A DNA stretch of 17,037 bases from an uncultured Gammaproteobacteria bacterium. GTDB taxonomy: Bacteria > Pseudomonadota > Gammaproteobacteria > CAIUAS01. The notes under the pieces were generated by a model that had not been told where the DNA came from, did not search any database, and was given only the letters and a program-made list of their open reading frames with translations. Both the position numbers and the translations under genes were made by a program. The stretch spans positions 1 through 17,037 of the forward strand of contig CAIUAS010000217.1 of assembly GCA_903897205.1 (NCBI GenBank), written 5' to 3'. Of the stretch, positions 6,039 to 13,210 are shown in pieces; positions within the stretch are counted from its first letter, which is position 1, and each line of letters starts with the position of its first letter.

Positions 6039-6575
6039 CTAAGAAACCTCCTCCATTATCAACACCTGCGCCAACCCATTTACAACAGCGGCTATTCGCA
6101 CGCAAGCTTGCACACTTTCTTTGGCCAATTCCTGCTGTTCTAACGCAACAGCATGCGTATCCATACATTTACCACAACCGTTAATGACAGAAACAGCCAT
6201 ACTATAAAGCTCGAATGTCAGCTTATCCACGCCAGGATTTGCCATCACATTCATCCGCAAACGCGCTGGTAATGTTGTATAAACAGGATCCGAGACTAAA
6301 TGAGTAAAGCGATAATAAATATTATTCATCGCCATAATCGCTGTCGCTGCTTTCACGGCGAAAATATGTTGCTCATCAAGCATTGGCTCAACAGATTGTG
6401 TAACCGCTTTAATCAGTGGCTGATATTGCGTCGTTAATGCAGAAGCATATAAAACACCCGCCATTTGCTGCGCCGTTAAATGGCCATCATTATTATTTAA
6501 TAAACTAGCCATATTTAATTTAATATCTTTTGCGTAGTCAGGTATGGTTTCAAGCAATGTTGCTAAATTATGCAT
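6039..6575 (-). CDS. ahpD: AhpD-family alkylhydroperoxidase
   Basis: Predicted cytoplasmic peroxidase and reducing partner of AhpC, 178 residues. The catalytic centre is intact: E122, the redox pair C134-G-K-C137, and H141, at the same spacing as E118, C130, C133 and H137 of Mycobacterium tuberculosis AhpD. The residue matching mycobacterial H132 is K136. The frame is open further upstream through the ahpC end, but AAAGGAG followed by AATTT and ATG fixes the start at 6575. It follows ahpC after a ten-base gap, so the two are co-transcribed and co-regulated. In actinobacteria AhpD passes electrons from dihydrolipoamide (Lpd and SucB) to AhpC; the same route is inferred here, since no ahpF is seen. 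Confidence 0.93.
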   Translation of the reverse strand: MHNLATLLETIPDYAKDIKLNMASLLNNNDGHLTAQQMAGVLYASALTTQYQPLIKAVTQSVEPMLDEQHIFAVKAATAIMAMNNIYYRFTHLVSDPVYTTLPARLRMNVMANPGVDKLTFELYSMAVSVINGCGKCMDTHAVALEQQELAKESVQACVRIAAVVNGLAQVLIMEEVS

Positions 6576-6585
6576 AAATTCTCCT

Positions 6586-7128
6586 TTAATCTGTAATATG
6601 AATAGTTGCTTCACCTTTTTGCCAATTGCATGGACACAACTCATCCGTCTGCAACGCATCTAACACTCGCAATACTTCATTAGGATTACGCCCAACATTC
6701 AGCGCCGTCACCATAACAAAGCGAATAATACCTTGTGGATCGACAATAAAAGTGGCGCGTTGCGCTACGCCTTCTTCCTTATCCAAAATACCTAATGCCA
6801 TACTTAATTCACGTTTAACATCGGCCAACATCGGAAAAGGCAAATCATGTAACTCTGCTTTTTGCTGGCGCCAAGCCAAATGAACAAATTCCGAATCCAC
6901 ACTTAAGCCTAAAATTTGTGTGTCTCTATCGACAAATTGAGAATTTAATTTTCCAAAAGCAGCTATTTCGGTGGGACAAACAAACGTAAAATCTTTTGGC
7001 CAGGCAAATAACACCAACCATTTTCCTGCATAAGATTGTTCAGTAAGCTCAGTAAAAGCATCATTCATATTAATGCTTACAGTTGCCTTTACTTTAAAGC
7101 CGGGGAATTTATCGCCTATAGTTAACAT
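6586..7128 (-). CDS. ahpC: AhpC, two-cysteine peroxiredoxin
   Basis: Predicted alkyl hydroperoxide reductase, 180 residues, that reduces peroxides in the cytoplasm. The peroxidatic motif is P44-x3-T48-x2-C51 (reading FTFVCPTE), with R124 completing the active site. Near the C-terminus the CPC motif at 165-167 provides the resolving cysteine and resembles the CAC of mycobacterial AhpC, matching its pairing with AhpD. The first in-frame codon at 7158 has no support, whereas GGAG lies correctly before the ATG at 7128. It is the first gene of an ahpC-ahpD operon. The leader carries a small hairpin (7169-7181). No clear four-part OxyR site was found. Confidence 0.94.
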   Translation of the reverse strand: MLTIGDKFPGFKVKATVSINMNDAFTELTEQSYAGKWLVLFAWPKDFTFVCPTEIAAFGKLNSQFVDRDTQILGLSVDSEFVHLAWRQQKAELHDLPFPMLADVKRELSMALGILDKEEGVAQRATFIVDPQGIIRFVMVTALNVGRNPNEVLRVLDALQTDELCPCNWQKGEATIHITD

Positions 7129-7168
7129 AATTAGTCTCCAATTAAATTGATTTAACAATTTATTTTTA

Positions 7169-7181
7169 GCAGTTTTACTGC
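7169..7181 (-). promoter_or_regulatory. Small hairpin in the ahpC leader
   Basis: GCAGT-TTT-ACTGC forms a five-pair stem about 40 bases upstream of the ahpC ATG. It may be a regulator half-site pair or an mRNA structure; the evidence is thin. Confidence 0.3.
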
Positions 7182-7239
7182 AAGCATGGAAATTTAATTA
7201 TGCTATCAAGGCGATAAATAAAAACTAAAACGGGGAATG

Positions 7240-7259
7240 AATTTTTTTTCAAAAAAATT
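7240..7259. terminator. A/T palindrome at the end of the YheT gene
   Basis: AATTTTTTTT (7240-7249) mirrors AAAAAAATT (7251-7259) and touches the stop codon of the hydrolase gene. The stem has no GC pair, so any terminator role would be weak. Confidence 0.3.
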
Positions 7260-8217
7260 AAATATGATGTTTTAAATATTCAACGGCGCGTTGCTCTAAC
7301 CAATAAACGGGACGCCAAGGCACCGTACCAGCCACAAAACCAACATGACCACCGCCTTCGCTCACTTCCAAAGTAACACTCTGCGCCAATTCATTGGCCA
7401 GCGGAATAACATCAGGAGACATAAAGGGGTCGTCTAACGCTTGCAAAATTAAAGTGGGAATTTCAATTTGTTTTAAATAAGGACGGCAGCTAGCTTTTTC
7501 ATAATAATCATGCGCATCGATAAATCCATGCAATGGCGCCGTGATCGCATTATCAAATTCCAAAAATGTACGTAAGCGTTCAAGATCCCCAAAATCAACA
7601 GGCGTTTCAACAATTTTAAATTTATTCATAATAGTTTGACGCAAATCACGTAATAAATACCATTGATAAAACCGAGACGCCCCTTTATTAATACGAGTAG
7701 CCGCTTTTTTTAATTCAAATGGCACACTAATGGCTACAGCAGCCGTCAGTAATTTATCTTTATTATGCTTACCTAACCAATTAACTAATACACTTCCGCC
7801 CAAAGAAACACCAATGGCGGCTAAAGCAGTTTGCGGTTCACGGTTTTTCAACTCTTGCACCACATAAGCCATATCTTCCGTTTCGCCAGAATGATACAAA
7901 CGCGGCAAGCGATTGGGTTCGCCGCTGCAGCCGCGAAAATGCATAAATACCCCGCGCCAACCTTGAGCGGTTATTGCCCTTAAAAAACCACGTGCATAAG
8001 GTGAATTAATTCCACCTCCTATGCCATGCAAAATCAAAACAATTGGGCCATCATTATCACCGGCCCAATCTAAATCCACATAATCACCATCGGGCAATTC
8101 TAAACGCTCACGTTTAGTAGTAATTTGCGTTTGACGACGCGTAATAGTAGCCCATACCGTTTGTAAATGCGGCCCAGGCACCCACCACGCAGGTGTAAAT
8201 TGGCTTTTTTTATGCAT
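7258..8217 (-). CDS. YheT-like alpha/beta hydrolase
   Basis: Predicted cytoplasmic alpha/beta hydrolase of the YheT/EMB8 (ABHD1/3) family, 319 residues; substrates are unknown, and family members are thought to act on esters or lipids. The N-terminal hallmark FTPAWWVPGPHLQTVW is present at about 7-22. The oxyanion segment HGIGGGINSPYARG spans 64-77, the nucleophile elbow GVSLG has S138, the acid is D262 or D263 in LDDPF, and the catalytic base is H291 in GGGHVGF. The start at 8217 is the first ATG; a TTG nine bases upstream is possible. No clear Shine-Dalgarno sequence is visible. E. coli YheT is similar in length. The gene stands alone between the frameshifted locus and ahpC. Confidence 0.9.
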   Translation of the reverse strand: MHKKSQFTPAWWVPGPHLQTVWATITRRQTQITTKRERLELPDGDYVDLDWAGDNDGPIVLILHGIGGGINSPYARGFLRAITAQGWRGVFMHFRGCSGEPNRLPRLYHSGETEDMAYVVQELKNREPQTALAAIGVSLGGSVLVNWLGKHNKDKLLTAAVAISVPFELKKAATRINKGASRFYQWYLLRDLRQTIMNKFKIVETPVDFGDLERLRTFLEFDNAITAPLHGFIDAHDYYEKASCRPYLKQIEIPTLILQALDDPFMSPDVIPLANELAQSVTLEVSEGGGHVGFVAGTVPWRPVYWLEQRAVEYLKHHI

Positions 8218-8228
8218 AATAATCAATA

Positions 8229-8260
8229 GTCATAATTTAATGAGTATCGTTGATTATGAC
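8229..8260. promoter_or_regulatory. Inverted repeat upstream of the YheT gene
   Basis: GTCATAAT (8229-8236) and ATTATGAC (8253-8260) are perfect inverse copies separated by 16 bases, starting 12 bases before the ATG. They could bind a dimeric repressor. The core TCATAAT also occurs in the higB palindrome. Confidence 0.4.
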
Positions 8261-8302
8261 ATAACTATTATGAATAATGCCATGTCCCCCTTAAACGCGA
8301 TG

Positions 8303-8329
8303 GGTTTAACCTTTATTATTGGGTAAACC
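8303..8329 (-). terminator. Hairpin over the stop codon of the frameshifted gene
   Basis: GGTTTA (8303-8308) pairs with TAAACC (8324-8329), with inner CC/GG pairs. It includes the TAA of the downstream frame. No clear T tract follows on the minus strand, so the terminator call is tentative. Confidence 0.3.
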
Positions 8330-9223
8330 GATTACTATTTGAATTACTGATAGTATTTTCAGGATTAACAAAATTCGGATTATTTACAAATAGACCGTAT
8401 TTAAGGTAATAAACTGTAGAAACATCACTACCTTGAATTGGTTTTACAGGGCTGGCCCATGGAAAAAGCTGCGGCGTATGTACCATAGATATAGCATTAC
8501 TCGCATTATAGAGTACAACACAGGTCATTGGGACAGCGATAATAACATTACAACCAGACGTTGTTTTCCTGCACAGAGGATCTTGTACTGCCTCCTGAAA
8601 AGAGTCATATGTCTTAAAATAGGTACCTGGAATATTTTTATTTTTTTCGTCCGTTAGTATTTCTATAACTTTACTTTTAAAGTGTTCAGCATAATTTAGG
8701 AGATCAGTGGAAAAATTCTCTACTGGAATATAAAGTAAATTATCAACCTTGGTGGGTTTTTCCAGATTTATAATAGTTGATAACTCAACCTTTCCATTAG
8801 AGGAATCATGTGAACGTTCAGCGGAGAATGATTTAAGGTAGCTTTCGGCAATAGCATGTGATTGCGTATAAAAAAAAGTGAATAATACTCCTTTAACCTA
8901 CATTGAGTAGACATCACACCATCAACGATTTCATATCCCAATAACTGCGCCATTTTACACAATAATGAATAATACTGTTCCTGAAAATTCGGTTTAACAA
9001 AAGGCAAAAATGAACTCATAGAAAAAAAGCTGTAATATTCTTTAATACCTGCTCTAATAGCATTTATTAATAGATTTCCACCTTCTTTATTACCTTTTAA
9101 TATTTCCCTAAGAAGACTTGCATAGTGTTCGCGAACATCAAGATAATTTTTATCGCTTATAACTTCTGGTTTTTTTAAAAGCTTGCCCATTGTAACCAAT
9201 GGGTTCTCGTAAGCTGATTGCAT
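8316..9223 (-). pseudogene. Unknown protein gene split by a -1 frameshift at a T8 run
   Basis: One continuous protein of about 302 residues is encoded in two overlapping frames. The first frame runs from the ATG at 9223 (ribosome binding site GAGGTG) for 118 codons to eight consecutive T on the coding strand (8877-8870). The second frame opens just after a TAG at 8900-8898 and stays open down to the TAA at 8316, about 184 codons from the run. One added T, or a -1 slip, joins them without loss. The joined product has no signal peptide, an N-terminal helical part rich in Tyr and Leu, a mixed alpha/beta middle (IINLEKPTKVDNLLYIP) and an Asn/Ser-rich tail. I do not recognise a family. It may be a decayed gene, a sequencing error in a homopolymer, or a gene rescued by slippage. 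An unsecreted effector-like origin is only a guess. Confidence 0.75.
8768..9223 (-). CDS. First frame of the split unknown gene
   Basis: Without a frameshift, translation from the ATG at 9223 yields 151 residues ending SYQLL. Residues 1-118, up to the T8 run, are probably native; the last 33 are read out of frame and should be regarded as an artefact tail. GAGGTG eight bases upstream supports this start over the GTG at 9232. The native part contains the repeated motif KEYYS at about 62 and 112. No known domain is visible to me. Confidence 0.6.
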   Translation of the reverse strand: MQSAYENPLVTMGKLLKKPEVISDKNYLDVREHYASLLREILKGNKEGGNLLINAIRAGIKEYYSFFSMSSFLPFVKPNFQEQYYSLLCKMAQLLGYEIVDGVMSTQCRLKEYYSLFFIRNHMLLPKATLNHSPLNVHMIPLMERLSYQLL

Positions 9224-9323
9224 AATAAACACCTCTAAATTTTAATAATTAATAAGACTTCCTTAAAAATAAAATTCCCTTCGATGTTTATTAGCTTACC
9301 GTGTTTTAAATTTATTTAAAGAA

Positions 9324-9339
9324 CGCACAATTTTGTGCG
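9324..9339 (-). terminator. Hairpin downstream of tex
   Basis: CGCACAA (9324-9330) pairs perfectly with TTGTGCG (9333-9339) with a two- to four-base loop, 30 bases after the tex stop codon. On the minus strand it is followed by TTCTTTAAATAAATTT, T-rich but interrupted. It could serve as a weak intrinsic terminator. Confidence 0.5.
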
Positions 9340-9368
9340 GTAGTTACCAAAAAGATACCACCCCTAGC

Positions 9369-11528
9369 TTAACCATCCAGCCGCATAGAAAGCGCCACTC
9401 GCTTGCGAGGTAAATCGACACTCACCACTTTTACTTTTACGATATCGCCTGTCTTTACGACTTCACGAGGATCTTTGACAAACCGATCGGACAAAGAAGA
9501 TATATGCACTAATCCATCTTGATGCACACCAATATCAACAAATGCGCCAAAGTTAGTGACATTAGTGATTACCCCTTCTAAGAGCATACCTTCTTTTAAA
9601 TCCACCAACGCTTCGACACCTTCTTTAAAACTAGCCGTTTTAAACTCAGGGCGCGGATCCCGGCCCGGCTTTTCTAATTCTGCGATAATATCTCTAATCG
9701 TAGGAACACCAAAACGATCGCAGATGAAATTAGCCGGATTTAACGTGCGTAAAAATTTCTGATCACCTATCATTGATTTCACATCACGTTGATGTTTATC
9801 AGCAATTCTCTCAAGCACTGAGTAAGCTTCAGGATGCACCGCCGAAGCATCCAATGGATTTACACCATTACTAATGCGCAAAAACCCTGCAGCCTGCTCG
9901 AAAGCTTTTTCGCCTAACCGTGATACTTTTTTCAAAGTAACCCGTTCTTTAAAAGCCCCATTTTGATTACGAAATTCCACAATATTGCGCGCAATATTTT
10001 CATTCAAACCGGCTACTCGCGTTAATAATGCCACCGAAGCAATATTAACTTCGACGCCGACTGCATTGACGCAATCTTCGATAACACCATTCAAACTACG
10101 CGCCAATTTTGCTTGATTAACATCATGCTGATATTGACCGACACCGATAGATTTAGGTTCAATTTTCACTAACTCCGCTAATGGATCTTGCAAACGTCTT
10201 GCGATCGACACAGCGCCGCGCACCGACACATCCAGTTCGGGAAATTCTTTCGCCGCTAATTCAGAAGCTGAATAAACCGAAGCGCCCGCTTCAGAAACGA
10301 CAATTTTTGTTAATTTTAATTCAGGATATTTTTTAATTAATTCCGCTGCTAATTTATCGGTTTCGCGCGAAGCCGTACCATTACCAATACTAATTAAATT
10401 GACTCGGTGCTGCTGACATAATTTTGCTAACACAGCGATGGCTTCGTCCCAGCGCTGTTGTGGTTGGTGTGGATAAATGGTGGAATACGCTAATAACTTA
10501 CCCGTTTCATCAACCAAGGCAGCTTTGACACCGGTACGAAAACCCGGATCTAAACCCATAGTCACGCGGCCACCCGCTGGCGCGGCTAGTAATAAATCTT
10601 TGAGATTATGGGCAAATACATTAATCGCTTCCGCTTCCGCCGCTTCGCGCAGTTGCGTTAATAATTCAACTTCCAGTTGCAAAAATAGCTTTATTTTCCA
10701 GGCCCAACGCACGGTCTCGACTAACCAAGCATCGGCCAAACGATTTTTATTGGCGATATTAAAACGGCTAGCAATTTTGGCTAACACAATTTCTAACTGG
10801 TTCGCTTCCGCTAAGATTAAGCTGACTTGCAAGATGCCTTCTTTGCGCCCTCGAAATAAAGCCAGTGCACGGTGTGAAGGAATATTTTTAATGGCTTCAC
10901 TATAAGAAAAATAATCGGTAAACTTCGCGCCTTCTTCCTCTTTACCTTCAACAACATTGGCTTCTATAACGCCTTCCGCCCACAAATAATTGCGCAGATT
11001 CCCAAGCAATTCAGCATTCTCCGCAAACTGCTCCATTAAAATTTGACGCGCGCCATCCAATGCGCTTTTAACATCGTTAATGCCATTTTCAGCATTAATA
11101 TAAGCGGCCGCCGTTTTTTCTGGATCAAGGTTCGGATCCAGTAATAAACTTTCCGCCAATGGTGCCAAACCAGCTTCCCGCGCAATTTGTGCTTTGGTGC
11201 GTCGCTTAGGTTTATAAGGTAAATAAAGATCTTCCAAACGTACTTTAGTATCAGCCGTTAAAAGCGTCTTTTCTAATTCGGGCGTCAGTTTATTTTGCTC
11301 ACTGATACTTTTTAAAATAACCGCACGTCTATCTTCTAACTCACGCAAATACGTCAAGCGCTCGGCAAATTCACGCAACTGCGTATCGGTTAATCCACTG
11401 GTGGCTTCTTTGCGATAACGCGCAATAAATGGCACTGTCGCGCCTTCATCTAATAATTGAATCGTAGCGGAAACTTGCTGCTGACGAATAGATAATTCTT
11501 CAGCAATACGATTAATAATGGTCTGCAT
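9369..11528 (-). CDS. tex: Tex-family RNA-binding transcription accessory protein
   Basis: Predicted cytoplasmic nucleic-acid-binding protein of 719 residues related to eukaryotic Spt6, involved in transcription and tolerance of stress. Domains in order: the N-terminal helical Tex region (about 1-185; VPFIARYRKEATSGL and LYLPYKPKRRTKAQIA are diagnostic), a YqgF/RuvC-like fold starting at VTMGLDPGFRTG (322-333), a helix-hairpin-helix region (VALLTRVAGLNENIARNIV and the following VNPLDASAVHPE segment), and a C-terminal S1 RNA-binding domain (EGVITNVTNFGAFVDIGVHQ in the last 75 residues). E. coli Tex is about 770 residues; the difference is a missing tail after S1. A weak AGGT precedes the ATG. 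A TTGTAT-16-TATAAT promoter lies 34 bases upstream, so it is transcribed separately from dapB. Confidence 0.95.
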   Translation of the reverse strand: MQTIINRIAEELSIRQQQVSATIQLLDEGATVPFIARYRKEATSGLTDTQLREFAERLTYLRELEDRRAVILKSISEQNKLTPELEKTLLTADTKVRLEDLYLPYKPKRRTKAQIAREAGLAPLAESLLLDPNLDPEKTAAAYINAENGINDVKSALDGARQILMEQFAENAELLGNLRNYLWAEGVIEANVVEGKEEEGAKFTDYFSYSEAIKNIPSHRALALFRGRKEGILQVSLILAEANQLEIVLAKIASRFNIANKNRLADAWLVETVRWAWKIKLFLQLEVELLTQLREAAEAEAINVFAHNLKDLLLAAPAGGRVTMGLDPGFRTGVKAALVDETGKLLAYSTIYPHQPQQRWDEAIAVLAKLCQQHRVNLISIGNGTASRETDKLAAELIKKYPELKLTKIVVSEAGASVYSASELAAKEFPELDVSVRGAVSIARRLQDPLAELVKIEPKSIGVGQYQHDVNQAKLARSLNGVIEDCVNAVGVEVNIASVALLTRVAGLNENIARNIVEFRNQNGAFKERVTLKKVSRLGEKAFEQAAGFLRISNGVNPLDASAVHPEAYSVLERIADKHQRDVKSMIGDQKFLRTLNPANFICDRFGVPTIRDIIAELEKPGRDPRPEFKTASFKEGVEALVDLKEGMLLEGVITNVTNFGAFVDIGVHQDGLVHISSLSDRFVKDPREVVKTGDIVKVKVVSVDLPRKRVALSMRLDG

Positions 11529-11548
11529 ATATTTTACCTAGCTTGATG

Positions 11549-11589
11549 GCGCAAAAAGCGCATTATATTTATCTATACAAGATATACAA
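11549..11589 (-). promoter_or_regulatory. Promoter of tex with a leader hairpin
   Basis: On the minus strand TTGTAT (11589-11584), 16 bases, then consensus TATAAT (11567-11562). Right after the expected start of transcription, GCGC-AAAAA-GCGC (11549-11561) could fold in the 5' leader. Confidence 0.6.
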
Positions 11590-11610
11590 TAGACGAGGCT
11601 TACTGAAAAT

Positions 11611-11640
11611 AAAAAACTCGACCGCTTGCGGCCGAGTTTA
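11611..11640 (-). terminator. Rho-independent terminator of dapB
   Basis: AAACTCG (11614-11620) pairs with CGAGTTT (11633-11639) and CCGC with GCGG inside, one A/C mismatch between. On the minus strand the stem is followed by TTTTTTATTTTC. It starts seven bases after the dapB stop codon and separates dapB from tex. Confidence 0.85.
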
Positions 11641-11646
11641 ACATTA

Positions 11647-12384
11647 TTAATCAAATAAAATATTTTCAAGCCCCACTAACATGCGATCTAATTCCATCAC
11701 TTTTTTACAGGCTAATCTAACGCCTGGCATAAACGCTTCACGATGAATAGTACCGTGCCGAATAGATAACGTTTCACCCTGGCCACCAAATAACACTTCT
11801 TGCGAAGCGACAAAACCTGACAGACGGATCGCATGGATAGGAATAGCTTGATAATTCGCCCCGCGAGCGCCCTGAACAAATTCCTGACTGGCGACTAACT
11901 GCGGTGCTTGTTCTCTTGCCTGCGCAATTAAATCGGCGGTACGCAAAGCCGTTCCTGAAGGCGCATCTAATTTAGCAGGATGATGAAATTCCATAATTTC
12001 AACATCAGGCAAATAACGCACTGCCACTTTTGCAAATTGCATCATTAATATCGCCCCCAAAGAAAAATTAGGCGCAATTAAACCACCTAATTTTTTCTCT
12101 GCACACCGTTGCTGCAAATCAACAACCTGCTCCGCTGTTAATCCGGTGGTGCCCACAATAGGCCTAACACCTAAATCGATCATTAATAATACATTTTCAT
12201 AAACCGCACTTGGCGTAGTGAAATCAACCACTACATCCGGTTTAGTCACTTTAATCGTCGCCCATAAATCCGTATCTTTATTACGCTCGCCTACTAATTT
12301 TAATGCAGCATCTGCTGAAACAGCCTTCACTACCTCTTGTCCCATTTTTCCACGTGCACCGTTCACTAAAACTTTCACTTGCAT
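11647..12384 (-). CDS. dapB: 4-hydroxy-tetrahydrodipicolinate reductase
   Basis: Predicted cytoplasmic NAD(P)H-dependent enzyme of lysine and diaminopimelate synthesis, 245 residues. The N-terminal Rossmann domain has G9-A-R-G12-K-M-G15 for the cofactor, then DFTTP (54-58) and VGTTG (77-81). The catalytic motif is EFHHPAKLDAPSGTA with H134, H135 and K138. The C-terminal segment HAIRLSGFVASQEVLFGG, then LSIRH and FMPGV, follows the short DapB type common in Bacillus-like bacteria, also used in Coxiella and Legionella relatives as I recall; E. coli DapB is about 273. The start has GGAG eight bases upstream. It has its own extended -10 promoter and terminator, so it is monocistronic. The product also supplies diaminopimelate for the cell wall recycled through AmpG. 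Confidence 0.95.
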   Translation of the reverse strand: MQVKVLVNGARGKMGQEVVKAVSADAALKLVGERNKDTDLWATIKVTKPDVVVDFTTPSAVYENVLLMIDLGVRPIVGTTGLTAEQVVDLQQRCAEKKLGGLIAPNFSLGAILMMQFAKVAVRYLPDVEIMEFHHPAKLDAPSGTALRTADLIAQAREQAPQLVASQEFVQGARGANYQAIPIHAIRLSGFVASQEVLFGGQGETLSIRHGTIHREAFMPGVRLACKKVMELDRMLVGLENILFD

Positions 12385-12433
12385 TACCTTATCTCCTTTT
12401 TCTAACTTATTTAAAAATAATTGCCTGCTCTTA

Positions 12434-12442
12434 TTTATAACA
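12434..12442 (-). promoter_or_regulatory. Extended -10 promoter of dapB
   Basis: On the minus strand TGTTATAAA (12442-12434) matches the extended -10 pattern TGnTATAAT at eight of nine positions. No strong -35 box is seen. It lies about 50 bases upstream of the dapB ATG. Confidence 0.5.
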
Positions 12443-12511
12443 CTTTTCTCACATTTTTAACCAGCACTAGTTTATTCTCAACGTTAAACGTGGTATCGGC
12501 CACTAGCAACC

Positions 12512-12531
12512 GAGTTTAAAATTATAAACTC
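12512..12531. promoter_or_regulatory. Palindrome between dapB and yqhA
   Basis: GAGTTTA (12512-12518) and TAAACTC (12525-12531) face each other across six A/T bases. It lies midway in the 286-base divergent region, upstream of both genes. A possible operator; there is no other support. Confidence 0.35.
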
Positions 12532-12595
12532 TAAGAAGGCGTACCGCAGCGACAGGCCACCGAGCCACCAATTTCAGCTAGCGCAATAAAAACGC

Positions 12596-12624
12596 TTAAC
12601 TGTTAGATAGTTTCATACTAAAAT
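12596..12624 (+). promoter_or_regulatory. Putative promoter of yqhA
   Basis: TTAACT (12596-12601), 17 bases, then TAAAAT (12619-12624), about 46 bases before the ATG. Spacing is ideal; each hexamer deviates from consensus by one or two positions. Confidence 0.45.
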
Positions 12625-12670
12625 AGCGCGACTTCATAATCTTGCTATTAATTAATTATAGGTATCCGCG

Positions 12671-13189
12671 ATGCAAAAAATCAGCCAAAATCTTCCTAAA
12701 TTTATTTTCTGGAGCCGTTGGCTACAAGCGCCTTTATATGTCGGTTTAATTATTGCCTTAGGTGTTTACGTCTATGAATTCGGCATCGGCCTTTGGCACC
12801 TTATCGCAAATGCAGCCGGTTATAATGAAACCGAAATCATGTTAAATGTACTGAATTTAATCGACGTTGTAATGATTGCCAATTTATTAATTATGGTCAT
12901 TGTTGGCGGTTACGAAACTTTTGTTTCAAGAATGCACTTACACAACCACCCCGATCAACCCGAATGGCTCGATGAAGTCAACGCTGGCACCATGAAAATT
13001 AAACTAGCCATGGCATTAATTGGCATTTCCTCCATTCATTTATTACGCACCTTTATCGATCCCTCTAACATGACCAACTACGCAATCATGTGGCAAGTGC
13101 TCATTCATTTAACCCTCGTGGTTTCTGCGTTAGCCATCGCATTTACCCATAAATTAATGTCAGGCGCAAAACATAGAAAAATCACTTAA
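12671..13189 (+). CDS. UPF0114 (YqhA) family inner-membrane protein
   Basis: Predicted integral membrane protein of 172 residues, close in length to E. coli YqhA (164). Four hydrophobic spans are visible: about 17-40, 60-82, 112-125 and 141-160. Family markers are WSRWLQAPLYVGL near the N-terminus, DVVMIANLLIMVIVGGYETFVS with following LHNHPDQPEWLDEVNAGTMK, and SSIHLLRTFI. Function is unknown to me. The start is the only sensible one, with AGGT nine bases upstream. It is divergent from dapB and converges on the ankyrin gene, its stop codon lying 20 bases from that of the latter and sharing a small hairpin (13186-13210). Confidence 0.9.
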   Translation: MQKISQNLPKFIFWSRWLQAPLYVGLIIALGVYVYEFGIGLWHLIANAAGYNETEIMLNVLNLIDVVMIANLLIMVIVGGYETFVSRMHLHNHPDQPEWLDEVNAGTMKIKLAMALIGISSIHLLRTFIDPSNMTNYAIMWQVLIHLTLVVSALAIAFTHKLMSGAKHRKIT

Positions 13190-13210
13190 GCAAGTTGCAT
13201 AAGCGCTTAA
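13186..13210. terminator. Shared hairpin between two convergent stop codons
   Basis: TTAAGC (13186-13191) mirrors GCTTAA (13205-13210). Each arm includes a stop codon, of yqhA on plus and of the ankyrin gene on minus. Stem of six pairs with a large loop and no long T tract; weak. Confidence 0.3.

Noticed and set aside
7129..7257. OxyR operator upstream of ahpC
   Set aside because: A TATC/GATA pair and a single ATAG are seen, but not the four ATAG/CTAT elements at regular spacing.
8433..8657. 74-codon plus-strand frame
   Set aside because: Lies opposite the downstream half of the frameshifted gene and has no ribosome binding site or family resemblance.
10477..10905. 142-codon plus-strand frame inside tex
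   Set aside because: Entirely antisense to the Tex central region with Ser/Ala/Asn-rich composition typical of shadow frames.
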